A DNA stretch of 64,000 nt from Flavobacterium lacus (GTDB lineage Bacteria; Bacteroidota; Bacteroidia; Flavobacteriales; Flavobacteriaceae), in assembly GCF_003268815.1 (NCBI RefSeq), contig NZ_QLSV01000013.1, positions 1-64,000 of the forward strand, read 5' to 3'. Under the pieces are notes generated by a model. The model saw only the letters and a program-made list of their open reading frames with translations, was not told the origin of the DNA and did no database searches. Below, in pieces: positions 7,621-17,332 of the stretch (its first letter is position 1; each line of letters begins with the position of its first letter). Made by a program: the position numbers and the translations under genes.

Positions 7621-8379
7621 ATGAAACAACTATTTGTCTTACTGTTATTTACACATTTTTCAATGAATGCTCAAATACAATCAGTTACGTATCAATACGG
7701 AAATCAAAACCTTAACGGATTTTCTTCCAAACCCAAAAAAGCAAATGCTGACAAATCCGGAATTTTGATTTTACCGGCATGGATGGGAATTGACGACCAT
7801 TCTAAAGAAGTGGCTCAACAACTTTCAGATCTTGGACATTATGCTTTTATTGCGGATATTTATGGCGAAGGAAATTATCCTAAGAATAGTACTGAAGCCG
7901 GAAAGCAAGCCGGTTTTTATAAAAATAATGTAGCCGATTATCATCGAAGAATTCAATTAGCACTTGACCAACTCCTTAAATCAGGGGCTAATAAAGACAA
8001 AATTGTAGTAATTGGCTATTGTTTTGGCGGAACCGGTGCTTTAGAAGTCGCTCGTGCCGGATTGAATGTGAAAGGAGTTGTTTCTTTTCATGGTGGATTG
8101 GGCAAAGCGGAAGAAAGAATTATTTCTGAGATTAAACCGAAAGTGTTAGTGCTCCATGGAGCAGATGATCCGTTTGTTTCTGAAAAAGAAATTTTCGCTT
8201 TTCAAAAAGAAATGAAAGATAGTAAAGCCGATTGGCAAATGATTTATTATTCCGGTGCGGTGCATTCGTTCACCAATAAAAAAGCAGGAAACGATAATTC
8301 AAAAGGTGCGGCTTATAATGAATTGGCGGACAAACGTTCCTTTGTTCACTTTTTATCATTCTTGAAAGAAATTTTGTAA
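7621..8379 (+). CDS. Dienelactone-hydrolase-family alpha/beta hydrolase, secreted
   Basis: An 18-residue signal peptide (ending near MNAQ) precedes an alpha/beta-hydrolase domain. The catalytic triad of the dienelactone hydrolase family is visible: nucleophile Cys134 in IGYCFGG, an Asp in HGADDPF and a His in GAVHSF. Cys rather than Ser is standard in this family. The protein is predicted to be periplasmic. The substrate is unknown, and classical dienelactone degradation is unlikely because no catechol pathway is near. It has its own transcript, divergent from the Crp/Fnr gene. Confidence 0.85.
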   Translation: MKQLFVLLLFTHFSMNAQIQSVTYQYGNQNLNGFSSKPKKANADKSGILILPAWMGIDDHSKEVAQQLSDLGHYAFIADIYGEGNYPKNSTEAGKQAGFYKNNVADYHRRIQLALDQLLKSGANKDKIVVIGYCFGGTGALEVARAGLNVKGVVSFHGGLGKAEERIISEIKPKVLVLHGADDPFVSEKEIFAFQKEMKDSKADWQMIYYSGAVHSFTNKKAGNDNSKGAAYNELADKRSFVHFLSFLKEIL

Positions 8380-8390
8380 ACCTACTTTAT

Positions 8391-8398
8391 TATATTTG
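8391..8398 (+). promoter_or_regulatory. -7 promoter element for the M28 peptidase gene
   Basis: TATATTTG matches TAnnTTTG and lies 20 nt before the ATG at 8419. The -33 element is unclear. Confidence 0.45.
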
Positions 8399-8418
8399 TC
8401 GAAATAATTTGATTTAAA

Positions 8419-9441
8419 ATGAAAAAAATAATTCTGAGTTCTTTTGTATTGGGATTTTTGTTGGTGGGCTGTTCTTCCAATAAAAATAGTACTCGAGAAA
8501 TTTCACCGGAAAAGTATTTATCCGAAATTAAAGCTGAAAATTTAAGTAAGCACCTTTATATAGTAGCCTCCGATGAAATGGAAGGTCGAGATACCGGAAC
8601 TCCCGGACAGAAAAAAGCCGGCGAATACTTAATTAATCAATACAAAGCGATGGGAATTCCTTTTCCAAAAGGAGCGACTACATTTTATCAACCTATTCCG
8701 TCTGAATTTTTTAAGAAACAATTTAGTCCAAAATTAGGTGATTCTGAAAATATTTGGGCTTTTGTAGAAGGTTCTGAAAAATCCGATGAAATTTTGGTTA
8801 TTTCTGCTCATTATGATCATGTTGGTATGAAAAACGGCGAGGTTTATAATGGTGCTGATGATGATGGTTCAGGAACTGTGGCTTTATTGGAAATGGCTGC
8901 TGCTTTTCAAAAAGCAAAAAAAGAAGGCAATGGTCCACAACGATCCATTTTATTTTTGCACGTAACCGGAGAAGAGCATGGCTTGCATGGTTCACGATTT
9001 TATGCTGAAAACCCTTTGTTCCCAATTGCCAACACGATTGCCAATATCAACATTGACATGATAGGCAGACGAGGTTATGGAAAAGAGGATAACAATAATT
9101 ATGTTTATGTTATTGGTTCTGACCGTTTGAGTACCGATTTACACCGAATTTCAGAAGAAGCAAATACAAAGTATATTGGGATGGAATTAGATTATACCTA
9201 TAATGATTTGAATGATCCGAATCGTTTTTATTACCGTTCTGACCATTATAATTTTGCTAAAAAAGGGATTCCAGCTATCTTTTATTTCAATGGTGTGCAC
9301 GACGATTATCACAAAGCAACAGACACAACTGACAAAATTGATTATCCTTTATTAGCCAAGAGAACACAATTGGCTTTTGCAGTAGCTTGGAAGTTAGCTA
9401 ATGCTGATGAAAGACCGAAAGTAGATAAAGACGGTAAATAG
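8419..9441 (+). CDS. M28-family zinc aminopeptidase lipoprotein
   Basis: Lipoprotein (lipobox LLVGC, Cys18) with a C-terminal M28 metallopeptidase domain. The five zinc-site motifs occur in order: SAHYDHVG, NGADDDGSG, GEEHGLHGS (catalytic Glu followed by zinc Glu), NIDMIGR, and the final zinc His in RSDHYNFA. The length of 340 aa suits the small Bacteroidetes M28 proteins. It should remove N-terminal residues from peptides in the periplasm or on the outer membrane. Confidence 0.88.
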   Translation: MKKIILSSFVLGFLLVGCSSNKNSTREISPEKYLSEIKAENLSKHLYIVASDEMEGRDTGTPGQKKAGEYLINQYKAMGIPFPKGATTFYQPIPSEFFKKQFSPKLGDSENIWAFVEGSEKSDEILVISAHYDHVGMKNGEVYNGADDDGSGTVALLEMAAAFQKAKKEGNGPQRSILFLHVTGEEHGLHGSRFYAENPLFPIANTIANINIDMIGRRGYGKEDNNNYVYVIGSDRLSTDLHRISEEANTKYIGMELDYTYNDLNDPNRFYYRSDHYNFAKKGIPAIFYFNGVHDDYHKATDTTDKIDYPLLAKRTQLAFAVAWKLANADERPKVDKDGK

Positions 9442-9492
9442 TTTCTTATCAAAATAACTGAAAAACGCAAAAGCAATTTTGTGTTTTTTTTG

Positions 9493-9500
9493 TACCTTTG
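9493..9500 (+). promoter_or_regulatory. -7 promoter element for the second TauE/SafE gene
   Basis: TACCTTTG matches TAnnTTTG and is 17 nt before the ATG at 9518. No Crp/Fnr-type palindrome is present here. Confidence 0.45.
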
Positions 9501-9517
9501 AGTAGCTATTTTTCATC

Positions 9518-10249
9518 ATGGAAATTGACAAAACCCTTTGGTTTTTACTGCTTACTTTACTTGCAGAAATCATCGGAACCATTGGCGGTTTTGGATCTTC
9601 CGTGTTTTTTGTGCCTTTTGCCAACATTTTCTTTGATTTTCATACCGTTTTAGGAATCACAGCAGTTTTTCATTTGTCAAGCAACTTATCAAAAATCTAT
9701 TTGTTTAGAAAAGGGTTGGATAAAAAACTTATTCTTCAAATTGGGATACCGTCAGTACTTTTCGTGATTATTGGTGGCTTCTTAAGTAAGTTTTTCGAAA
9801 GTCAAATTTTAGAAATTGCCTTAGGTATTTTTCTAATCGCTCTTAGTTTGCTGTTTTTGATTAAAGACAAGCTTGTCATTCCTGCGAAATTCAAACAAAC
9901 TGTTATTGGTGGTGCTCTTTCAGGATTTTCAGCCGGATTAATCGGAACTGGCGGAGCTATTCGAGGATTAACCATGGCTGCTTTTAATTTAGAAAAAAGC
10001 GTGTTTGTGGCCACATCAGCAGCCATCGACATGATGATTGATTTATCGCGAACGATTGTTTATTTCAGTAATGGATATATTACGAAAGAAATATTGATTT
10101 ACATTCCGTTTCTATTCATCATTGGTTTTGTTGGCAGTTGGATTGGCCAACGGATTTTAAAACATATTTCACAAGATTATTTCAAACGAATTTCTTTATT
10201 CTTAATTCTCCTGATAGGACTGTTTTCACTCTTTCAAAGTTTAAAATAA
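9518..10249 (+). CDS. TauE/SafE family permease (second copy)
   Basis: A 243-aa membrane protein with about eight hydrophobic segments and the family's paired glycine motifs (GTIGGFGSSVFFVP near residue 20, and GFSAGLIGTGGAIRGL near residue 140). It differs clearly from the SafE protein in the sulfur module and lacks that module's operator, so it probably has a different substrate or control. It stands alone behind its own -7 box and ends at a terminator shared with the convergent yegP gene. Confidence 0.8.
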   Translation: MEIDKTLWFLLLTLLAEIIGTIGGFGSSVFFVPFANIFFDFHTVLGITAVFHLSSNLSKIYLFRKGLDKKLILQIGIPSVLFVIIGGFLSKFFESQILEIALGIFLIALSLLFLIKDKLVIPAKFKQTVIGGALSGFSAGLIGTGGAIRGLTMAAFNLEKSVFVATSAAIDMMIDLSRTIVYFSNGYITKEILIYIPFLFIIGFVGSWIGQRILKHISQDYFKRISLFLILLIGLFSLFQSLK

Positions 10250-10251
10250 AG

Positions 10252-10276
10252 AAGCCCTGAGAATTCTCAAGGCTTT
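10252..10276. terminator. Bidirectional terminator
   Basis: Hairpin AAGCC-c-TGAGAA / TTCTCA-a-GGCTT with one mismatch, lying between the convergent tauE-like and yegP genes. Confidence 0.7.
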
Positions 10277-10298
10277 ACTGCTATAGTAAGTACGGTGG

Positions 10299-10631
10299 CT
10301 ATTCTAAATCTTCTTTTACATCGGCATCCGGAGCATTTTTTGCTACAGAAGCAATTCCGTTCTCACGAGCTGCAACTGATTCATACATTTCACTGTTGCC
10401 AATAATTTGTCCGTTTGTTGCTTTTAAATTAAAATAGGGTTTACCATTTTTTGCTTCTAATCGATCAAAACGCTTATCGTCTTGCGAATTCTTTTTAACT
10501 GATTCAATCCCGTTTTCACAAGCAGCTTTTGTTGTATAGCCTTCACTAGCCAAAATTACTTGACCATTTCCGGCTTTTAATACAAATTGAAATTCTCCAT
10601 TTTTTCTTTTACTGATTACAAATGATCCCAT
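10299..10631 (-). CDS. YegP/DUF1508 family protein
   Basis: Two tandem copies of the DUF1508 unit (about residues 2-50 and 53-103). Each has the F-x-L-KA-x-NGQ-I core and an A-x-x-NGI-x-SV-K helix end. The family folds as a small beta-sheet/helix dimer of unknown biochemical role. There is no signal peptide. The length of 110 aa is exactly what two repeats require. Confidence 0.9.
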   Translation of the reverse strand: MGSFVISKRKNGEFQFVLKAGNGQVILASEGYTTKAACENGIESVKKNSQDDKRFDRLEAKNGKPYFNLKATNGQIIGNSEMYESVAARENGIASVAKNAPDADVKEDLE

Positions 10632-10804
10632 ATTAGTTGTTTTAAAATTATTGAATTATAAAATTAAGAAGATATTTTAACATTTCATATGATTTTTATG
10701 TGAAATTATTAACATTTCTGTCGTTTTTCCGTAGAATTAAAACTACCAAATTTTACTTTCAACATTGAATTACTTTACAACTTTCAAATTCCACCACAAA
10801 AAAC

Positions 10805-10812
10805 TATCTTCG
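10805..10812 (+). promoter_or_regulatory. -7-like element upstream of recG
   Basis: TATCTTCG differs from TAnnTTTG by one base and lies 50 nt before the recG ATG. The same octamer occurs before the first gene of the window (771-778). The rest of the 230-nt gap between yegP and recG shows nothing recognisable. Confidence 0.35.
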
Positions 10813-10862
10813 CTTTGAATTGAAATTGAAATTGTCATTGTTACTGAAGTTGATTTTTTAAA

Positions 10863-12968
10863 ATGAACGATATCCTGCAAACTCCAATAGAATATCTTAA
10901 AGGCGTTGGTCCTTCTCGTGGCGAAATGCTTCGGAAAGAACTCAGCATTCATCGGTATGGCGATTTGTTGACGTTGTTTCCCAATCGGTATATCGACCGA
11001 ACGCGTTACTACAAAATCAATGAATTGCAAGCGGGAAATACAGAAGTTCAGATTGTTGGGAAAATCATCCACCTTAAAACTGTTGAACAAAAAAAAGGAC
11101 GAGGTCGATTAGTCGCTACGTTTGTAGATGACACCGGCGAAATGGAATTGGTCTGGTTTCAAGGTCAGAAATGGATTCGTGAAAGCTTAAAACTCAATGC
11201 CGTTTATGTTGCTTTTGGAAAAGTGGCTGCTTTTTCTAACTTGTTCAACATGGCTCATCCGGAATTAGAATTGTTAGAGGAACACAAACAAAGTCTTCGT
11301 TCGGCCATGCAACCGGTTTATCCTTCTACTGAAAAATTGACGCAAAGAGGCATTTCCAATCGCACCATTAACAAAATGATGCAACAATTGTTTGTGGAAA
11401 CGCAAGCTCGTTTTACAGAGTCCCTTCCCTCCTATTTGTTAGGTGAATTAAAATTGATTTCGAAAAATGAAGCGTTGTTTAATATCCATTTTCCAAAAAG
11501 TCAGGAATTGTTGGCAAAAGCTCAATTCCGATTAAAATTTGAAGAATTGTTTTTTATTCAATTGCAATTAATTACTAAAAATCTTATCCGTAAGCACAAA
11601 ATAAAAGGTCATCCGTTTGAAAAGGTTGGTGATTATTTTAATAATTTTTATCAAAATCATTTGCCTTTTGAATTGACAAATGCTCAAAAAAAAGTGTTGA
11701 AAGAAATTCGAAATGACTTAGGCAGCAATGCTCAAATGAATCGTTTATTACAAGGTGATGTGGGTTCCGGAAAAACCATCGTGGCTTTAATGTGTATGCT
11801 AATTGCTTTAGATAACGGTTTTCAAAGTTGTTTGATGGCTCCCACGGAAATTTTGGCAACACAACATTTCAATGGCTTAACTGAATTAGCCAAAGATTTG
11901 AATATCAACATAAAACTATTAACCGGTTCAACCAAAACTTCTGAACGAAAAATCATTCATGAAGCTTTGGAGAATGGTGAATTACATATTATTATTGGAA
12001 CACATGCTTTGTTAGAAGATAAAGTTCAATTCAACAATTTAGGATTAGCGATTATTGATGAACAACATCGATTTGGTGTAGAACAACGTTCCAAATTATG
12101 GAAGAAAAATGCTATTCCGCCACATGTTTTGGTAATGACGGCTACACCTATTCCTCGAACATTGGCGATGAGTCTGTATGGCGATTTGGATATTTCTGTG
12201 ATAGACGAATTGCCTCCGGGACGAAAACCCATTCAAACCGTTCATCGATATGATTCTAACCGATTGAAAGTTTGGAAATTTTTGAAAGATGAAATTGCCA
12301 AAGGCCGACAAATTTACATTGTTTATCCATTGATTAATGAAAGTGAAAAAATGGATTACAAAGATTTGATGGATGGTTATGAAAGCATTTCAAGGGATTT
12401 TCCACTGCCACAGTACAGTGTTTCCATCGTTCACGGACAAATGAAAGCGACTGACAAAGAAGAAGAAATGCTGCGTTTTTCGTTAGGAAAAACCAACATT
12501 ATGGTCGCCACGACTGTCATTGAAGTCGGCGTAAACGTTCCTAATGCCAGCGTAATGGTGATTGAAAGTGCTGAACGATTTGGATTATCCCAATTGCACC
12601 AACTTCGCGGACGTGTAGGTCGTGGTGCCGAACAAAGTTATTGTATTTTGATGACGAGTCACAAACTGAGTGACGATTCCAAAACCCGATTAGAAACCAT
12701 GTGCCGCACCAACGACGGTTTTGAAATTGCCGAAGTGGATTTAAAACTTCGCGGACCCGGTGATATTATGGGAACACAACAAAGCGGCGTACTGAATTTA
12801 CAAATCGCCGATTTGGTTCGCGACCGAGATATTTTACAACTTGCTCGCCACGAAGCCATCAAACTCTTGAAAAAAGATGCTTCAATGACATTACCGGAAC
12901 ACCAAACATTGCGAATGGTTTTTATGGAAATGAGTAAGAAGAAGAATATTTGGAATTATATTAGTTAA
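10863..12968 (+). CDS. recG: ATP-dependent DNA helicase RecG
   Basis: Remodels stalled replication forks and migrates branched DNA. The 701-aa protein shows the wedge/OB domain (about 60-150), then the two helicase lobes: Walker A GDVGSGKT near residue 298, the DEQH box in IIDEQHRFGVEQR, motif III in TATPIPRT, and the arginine-finger block QLRGRVGRG. The C-terminal block LRGPGDIMGTQQSG is typical of RecG and distinguishes it from PriA or Mfd. The length is as expected. Confidence 0.97.
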   Translation: MNDILQTPIEYLKGVGPSRGEMLRKELSIHRYGDLLTLFPNRYIDRTRYYKINELQAGNTEVQIVGKIIHLKTVEQKKGRGRLVATFVDDTGEMELVWFQGQKWIRESLKLNAVYVAFGKVAAFSNLFNMAHPELELLEEHKQSLRSAMQPVYPSTEKLTQRGISNRTINKMMQQLFVETQARFTESLPSYLLGELKLISKNEALFNIHFPKSQELLAKAQFRLKFEELFFIQLQLITKNLIRKHKIKGHPFEKVGDYFNNFYQNHLPFELTNAQKKVLKEIRNDLGSNAQMNRLLQGDVGSGKTIVALMCMLIALDNGFQSCLMAPTEILATQHFNGLTELAKDLNINIKLLTGSTKTSERKIIHEALENGELHIIIGTHALLEDKVQFNNLGLAIIDEQHRFGVEQRSKLWKKNAIPPHVLVMTATPIPRTLAMSLYGDLDISVIDELPPGRKPIQTVHRYDSNRLKVWKFLKDEIAKGRQIYIVYPLINESEKMDYKDLMDGYESISRDFPLPQYSVSIVHGQMKATDKEEEMLRFSLGKTNIMVATTVIEVGVNVPNASVMVIESAERFGLSQLHQLRGRVGRGAEQSYCILMTSHKLSDDSKTRLETMCRTNDGFEIAEVDLKLRGPGDIMGTQQSGVLNLQIADLVRDRDILQLARHEAIKLLKKDASMTLPEHQTLRMVFMEMSKKKNIWNYIS

Positions 12969-12971
12969 TAG

Positions 12972-13118
12972 AGGTTGAAGGTTGCGGGTTGCGAGTTACG
13001 GGTTGCGAGTTGTGAGTTCTAGAAATGAAAATTTATATTCACTAATCAGAAATTAAAATTTCTTCTCTACATTTACGTTTTCAAACCAATCACCCATTAC
13101 CCTTAACCCATCACCCTA
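12972..13118. repeat. Heptad repeat array downstream of recG
   Basis: Immediately after the recG stop are seven 7-bp units of the form RRGTTRN (12972-13020, for example GGGTTGC and GAGTTGT). About 70 bp later comes a C-rich counterpart (about 13089-13117) with 7-bp spacing of CCCAT/CCCTT. G-rich then C-rich on the coding strand means the two halves can partly pair. No protein is encoded. Related arrays follow other stop codons in this window. Confidence 0.6.
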
Positions 13119-13122
13119 AAAA

Positions 13123-13986
13123 ATGGTTCAATACAACCCAAAAGACTGGATTACCTTTATTTTCAGATTTCACAAATCAGATACATTCAGAAAATTGATT
13201 CCGATGATGATTTTTATCGGGGTTTATACGTTTGGCGTTGGTTATTTGGAGATTGTTTACTGGAAAATGTCTGAAAAAAGTCATTTGAGCAATATTACGA
13301 TTATGCATAATATGTTAGGTTTTGTGATTTCGTTATTGTTGGTTTTTAGAACAAACACAGCTTATGATCGTTGGTGGGAAGGACGAAAATTATGGGGAGC
13401 ATTGGTCAACAACAGTAGAAACTTGGCTATAAAGCTTCGTGTGATGTTGCACGAGGAAAATGACAGATCCTATTTTAGAAAACTTATTCCCGGTTATGCT
13501 TCTATTTTGAGTAAGCATCTTACTAATGTGGAAACGAGCAAACAACTTTATGATGATGCTGATTTGGAAATTGATCACCAGAAACACAAACCCAATCAAT
13601 TGGCCAAAATGCTTTTTCAAAAAATAAATGATTTATATGATCAAAAGAAAATTACCGGCGATCAGCTGATTATTTTGAACAACGAAATTATGTCGTTTAC
13701 TGATATCTGTGGAGCTTGTGAACGTATCAAAAACACTCCTATCCCCTATTCCTATAGTGCATTTATCAAAAAATTTATCTTTTTCTATGTGATGACGTTG
13801 CCGTTTGGCTATGTTTTCAGTTTGGGCTATTATTCGATTCCGGTAGTAATTTTTATATTTTATGTATTAGCAAGTTTAGAATTAATTGCCGAAGAAATTG
13901 AAGATCCATTCGGGTTTGATGCGAATGACCTTCCTATCGAAAAAATCGCTTCTAATATCAAAAAACACGTAGAAGAAATCCTTTAA
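13123..13986 (+). CDS. Bestrophin-like anion channel (UPF0187)
   Basis: Membrane protein of 287 aa with hydrophobic segments near residues 27-45, 62-80, 215-235 and 238-258. It has the family motif RTNTAYDRWWEGRKLWG (about 84-100), which follows the second membrane helix, and the acidic C-terminal EEIEDPFG segment (about 258-265) conserved in bestrophins. Bacterial bestrophins form pentameric channels. Ion selectivity cannot be read from the sequence. It is a monocistronic gene following the heptad array. Confidence 0.88.
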   Translation: MVQYNPKDWITFIFRFHKSDTFRKLIPMMIFIGVYTFGVGYLEIVYWKMSEKSHLSNITIMHNMLGFVISLLLVFRTNTAYDRWWEGRKLWGALVNNSRNLAIKLRVMLHEENDRSYFRKLIPGYASILSKHLTNVETSKQLYDDADLEIDHQKHKPNQLAKMLFQKINDLYDQKKITGDQLIILNNEIMSFTDICGACERIKNTPIPYSYSAFIKKFIFFYVMTLPFGYVFSLGYYSIPVVIFIFYVLASLELIAEEIEDPFGFDANDLPIEKIASNIKKHVEEIL

Positions 13987-14152
13987 TATGCCATAAAAAA
14001 GCTGTTTTTAAGCTAGTTATCGAGAAAACGTGTTTTTGAACGATTATTTTTTTGTAAACGAATACTTGCACTTAGCTTAGCACCATCAATTAAAAGCTTG
14101 CCCGGCATTTAGTTGAATAGATCCCAAGTCTAACACAAAAAACTTAACCAAC

Positions 14153-14680
14153 ATGAAAAAAATTACATTAGTAATTTTTACTGCATTTCTGACGCTTAAT
14201 TGTAGTAAAGACGATTCTTTTAACGAAGAACAAACAAATCTTGCACTGCTTTCCTCTAAAAAAGATACTGTTTTAAAATCTGAAGTGAATTATGAAATAA
14301 TTGATGATGACTCCAAATCAATTGGTGAATTATCTATTTATCATGATGAAACTACCATTTATCTCGTTTGTAAAACCAATGCAAACGTTACAATATCTGA
14401 AATAGACTTGTATTTTGGAACATTTTCTAACATTCGTAAAAGTATTTCGGATAACAAGACTATTCCAACCCACAATCACATCGCAAAATCAATCGCTCCC
14501 GAAAACATCATCAGTATAGAAAAAAGTGATTTAAAATTTGATAAAAATGGTTGTATTTATATTGCTACACATTTCAAATTTACAAACATGGGTTCAGAAG
14601 AAATAAAATCAGGCCACAGTGTATCCCAAATTCTTCCCGGAAGCGAAAAATTACCCTATTTTCTTTATTGCATCAACTAA
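14153..14680 (+). CDS. Hypothetical lipoprotein (175 aa)
   Basis: Signal peptide with a lipobox ending at Cys17 (FLTLNCSKDD), so an outer-membrane or periplasmic lipoprotein is likely. The rest is Ser/Lys/Ile-rich with no motif I know. The pattern of short beta-strands suggests a compact sandwich fold. A 166-nt leader lies between the bestrophin gene and this start, and a terminator follows. Function unknown. Confidence 0.75.
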   Translation: MKKITLVIFTAFLTLNCSKDDSFNEEQTNLALLSSKKDTVLKSEVNYEIIDDDSKSIGELSIYHDETTIYLVCKTNANVTISEIDLYFGTFSNIRKSISDNKTIPTHNHIAKSIAPENIISIEKSDLKFDKNGCIYIATHFKFTNMGSEEIKSGHSVSQILPGSEKLPYFLYCIN

Positions 14681-14706
14681 AAAACATAGTTAAAATAAGT
14701 TTTAAG

Positions 14707-14730
14707 AAGGTCGCTAATTAAAGTGACCTT
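14707..14730 (+). terminator. Rho-independent terminator
   Basis: Stem AAGGTC (14707-14712) / GACCTT (14725-14730) followed by a T-run, just after the 175-aa lipoprotein gene. Confidence 0.7.
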
Positions 14731-14767
14731 TTTTATTTTAAAATTATGCAAAAAGTAATTCATTGAT

Positions 14768-14775
14768 TATCTTTG
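14768..14775 (+). promoter_or_regulatory. -7 promoter element for pheT
   Basis: TATCTTTG is a perfect TAnnTTTG, 23 nt before the pheT ATG. No TTTG at -33 is evident. Confidence 0.5.
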
Positions 14776-14798
14776 CCACCTTTAAAAGCTCATAGAAA

Positions 14799-17219
14799 AT
14801 GCGTATCTCATACAATTGGCTCAAACAATTTATTAAATTAGATTCCTCGTCCGAAGAAACAGCTGCTTTGCTCACCGATTTAGGTTTAGAAGTTGAAGTG
14901 GTTGAAAAATACCAATCCATAAAAGGTGGTTTAGAAGGAATCGTGGTTGGCGAAGTAAAAACGTGCGTGCAACATCCTGATGCTGATCGTTTAAAAGTAA
15001 CCACAGTTGATTTGGGTGATGGAAATCCGATACAAATTGTTTGTGGTGCTCCCAATGTTGCAGTGGGTCAAAAAGTGCCTGTTGCTACCATTGGAACCAA
15101 TTTATTTGATAAAGACGGAAACGAATTTCAAATTAAAAAAGGAAAAATTCGCGGGCAAGAAAGTCATGGAATGATTTGTGCCGAAGACGAATTAGGTTTG
15201 GGTGAAAGTCACGACGGAATTATGATTTTAGATGATTCATTGCAAGCAGGAACGCTATTTTCCAAAGTGATGAATATTGAAGACGATGAAGTTTTCGAAA
15301 TAGGTTTAACCCCAAACAGAGCCGATGCCATGTCGCATTGGGGTGTTGCGAGAGATTTACGTGCCGGTTTAGTTCAGAAAAATGTGCATCCTGAGTTAAT
15401 TACGCCTTCGGTTACCAGTTTTCGAGTGGATAAAAGAACACTCAAAATTGATGTTGAAGTAAAAGATATCAAATTAGCTCCACGTTATTGCGGCGTTACG
15501 ATTTCGGGAATCACGGTGAAACCGTCTCCGGATTGGTTGCAAAATCGTTTAAAGGCCATTGGTTTAACGCCAAAAAACAATATTGTGGATGCTACAAATT
15601 ACGTATTGCACGAATTAGGACAACCACTACATGCATTTGATGCCAATAAAATTAACGGAAAAATTATCGTAAAAACGGTTGAAAGTGGAACAAAATTCAA
15701 AACGTTAGATGATGTTGAACGGATTTTACACGAAGAGGATTTGATGATTTGCGACGAAAAGGGACCACTTTGTATTGCAGGTGTTTTTGGTGGGAAAAAT
15801 TCCGGCGTAACCGAAAACACATCCAATATATTTTTAGAAAGTGCCTATTTTAATCCGGTTTCAATCCGTAAAACGGCAAAAAGACATAGTTTAAGCACTG
15901 ATGCTTCGTTTCGATTTGAACGTGGAATTGACCCAACCATTACCGAATATGCATTAAAAAGAGCCGCCATTTTAATCAAAGAAATTGCCGGAGGCGAAAT
16001 TACTTCGGATATCATCGATATTTATCAAAAGAAAATTGAAGATTTTACGGTTTTGTTGAATTTCAATAAAGTAAACAAAATCATCGGTCAGGAAATTCCA
16101 AAAGAAATCATCAAGAAGATTTTGGTTTCTTTAGATATTAAAGTAAACAGCGTTTCCGATGCCGGTTTGGGCTTAACCATTCCTGCCTATCGTGTGGATG
16201 TGCAAAGAGAAATAGATGTAATAGAAGAAATTCTTCGTGTTTACGGCTACAACAATATTCAGTTTTCAAAAAAATTAAATGCAACGGTTGCCAATTCCGG
16301 AAGAACAGAAGATTATAAAGTTCAAAACATCATCGCTTCACAACTGAACTCGGTAGGTTTTCATGAAATGATGGCCAATTCTCTTACCACTCCTGATTAT
16401 GTGAAATTATCCGAAAATCTGAAAGAAGAATTTAATGTGATGATGCTCAATCCGTTGAGCAATGATTTATCAGCGATGCGTCAATCACTATTGTTTTCCG
16501 GTTTAGAAGCTGTATCCTACAATATCAACCGTAGAAATTCAGATTTAAAATTATTTGAATTTGGTAAAAGCTACCACAAAATGCCATCCGGTTATGAAGA
16601 AAACAAGCACCTTTCGTTGTTTGTAACCGGTAATCGTCAAGCTGAAATTTGGACAACTCCACAAAAAACGAGTGATTTCTTTTTGTTTAAAGGATATGTT
16701 CAATCCGTTCTGACTCGACTTTCTTTTGGAAAAACGCAAACTGTTCCGGTTTCAAATGATGTCTTTAATGAAGGAATTGCTATCGCCATTGGAAATGACA
16801 TTTTGGTTGAATTTGGTACAGTGAAGAAATCTATTCTAAAATATTTCGACATCAAACAGGAAGTTTTTTATGCCGATTTTAATTGGAATTTGATTTTGAA
16901 AATGATTTCAAACAAAATTAAATTTCAAGATATTCCGAAATATCCTGAGGTGAAAAGAGATTTGTCATTGCTGTTAGACCAAAATGTTACGTTCGACAAA
17001 TTATATTCAATCGCTCGTCAAACAGAGAAAGTTTTACTGAAAGACATTAATCTTTTTGATGTGTATGAAGGAAAAAATCTTCCGGAAGGAAAGAAATCGT
17101 ATGCATTGAGTTTTATTATTCAAGATACAACCAAAACACTGACGGATGATCAGATTGATAAAATAATGAACAAGCTTCAGCAAAATTTTGAAAAAGAATT
17201 AGGAGCAGTTTTGAGATAA
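14799..17219 (+). CDS. pheT: Phenylalanine-tRNA ligase beta subunit
   Basis: Beta subunit of the alpha2-beta2 enzyme that charges tRNA-Phe. The 806 residues have the standard order: N-terminal segment MRISYNWLKQFIK, EMAP/OB tRNA-binding domain (about 40-155), B3/B4 editing domain (about 210-385, with YVLHELGQPLHAFDA), B5 domain (about 405-480), a pseudo-catalytic core, and the FDX-ACB anticodon-binding domain at the end (from KYPEVKRDLSLL). It is intact. Its last 66 nt are repeated exactly at 20015-20080, and the gene's apparent original terminator now lies beyond that second copy. Confidence 0.97.
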   Translation: MRISYNWLKQFIKLDSSSEETAALLTDLGLEVEVVEKYQSIKGGLEGIVVGEVKTCVQHPDADRLKVTTVDLGDGNPIQIVCGAPNVAVGQKVPVATIGTNLFDKDGNEFQIKKGKIRGQESHGMICAEDELGLGESHDGIMILDDSLQAGTLFSKVMNIEDDEVFEIGLTPNRADAMSHWGVARDLRAGLVQKNVHPELITPSVTSFRVDKRTLKIDVEVKDIKLAPRYCGVTISGITVKPSPDWLQNRLKAIGLTPKNNIVDATNYVLHELGQPLHAFDANKINGKIIVKTVESGTKFKTLDDVERILHEEDLMICDEKGPLCIAGVFGGKNSGVTENTSNIFLESAYFNPVSIRKTAKRHSLSTDASFRFERGIDPTITEYALKRAAILIKEIAGGEITSDIIDIYQKKIEDFTVLLNFNKVNKIIGQEIPKEIIKKILVSLDIKVNSVSDAGLGLTIPAYRVDVQREIDVIEEILRVYGYNNIQFSKKLNATVANSGRTEDYKVQNIIASQLNSVGFHEMMANSLTTPDYVKLSENLKEEFNVMMLNPLSNDLSAMRQSLLFSGLEAVSYNINRRNSDLKLFEFGKSYHKMPSGYEENKHLSLFVTGNRQAEIWTTPQKTSDFFLFKGYVQSVLTRLSFGKTQTVPVSNDVFNEGIAIAIGNDILVEFGTVKKSILKYFDIKQEVFYADFNWNLILKMISNKIKFQDIPKYPEVKRDLSLLLDQNVTFDKLYSIARQTEKVLLKDINLFDVYEGKNLPEGKKSYALSFIIQDTTKTLTDDQIDKIMNKLQQNFEKELGAVLR
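17154..17219 (+). repeat. 66-bp direct repeat, copy 1 (3' end of pheT)
   Basis: Identical to 20015-20080. If one mismatch is allowed, the match extends about 5 nt further upstream (17149 with 20010). It includes the pheT stop codon. The two copies bracket the delta-60 repeat gene, a 2.86-kb interval. Confidence 0.95.
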
Positions 17220-17260
17220 ATAAACAATCCAAAACTAAATTATTAGAAGTTATTGATTAC

Positions 17261-17298
17261 TACTCACTTGAAAATAATATAATTTTTTTAAGTGAGTA
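17261..17298 (+). terminator. Hairpin terminator between pheT and the delta-60 gene
   Basis: Stem TACTCACTT (17261-17269) / AAGTGAGTA (17290-17298) followed by nine T residues. It would end pheT transcription now that the older terminator (20085-20117) is separated from pheT by the inserted gene. Confidence 0.65.
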
Positions 17299-17332
17299 TT
17301 TTTTTTATATTTACGATATAAATCTTTGACCA

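Noticed and set aside
9518..10249. Second TauE/SafE gene as a member of the sulfur regulon
   Set aside because: No TGTAAC-N4-GTTACA site upstream. It has only an ordinary -7 box, and it lies beyond two unrelated genes.
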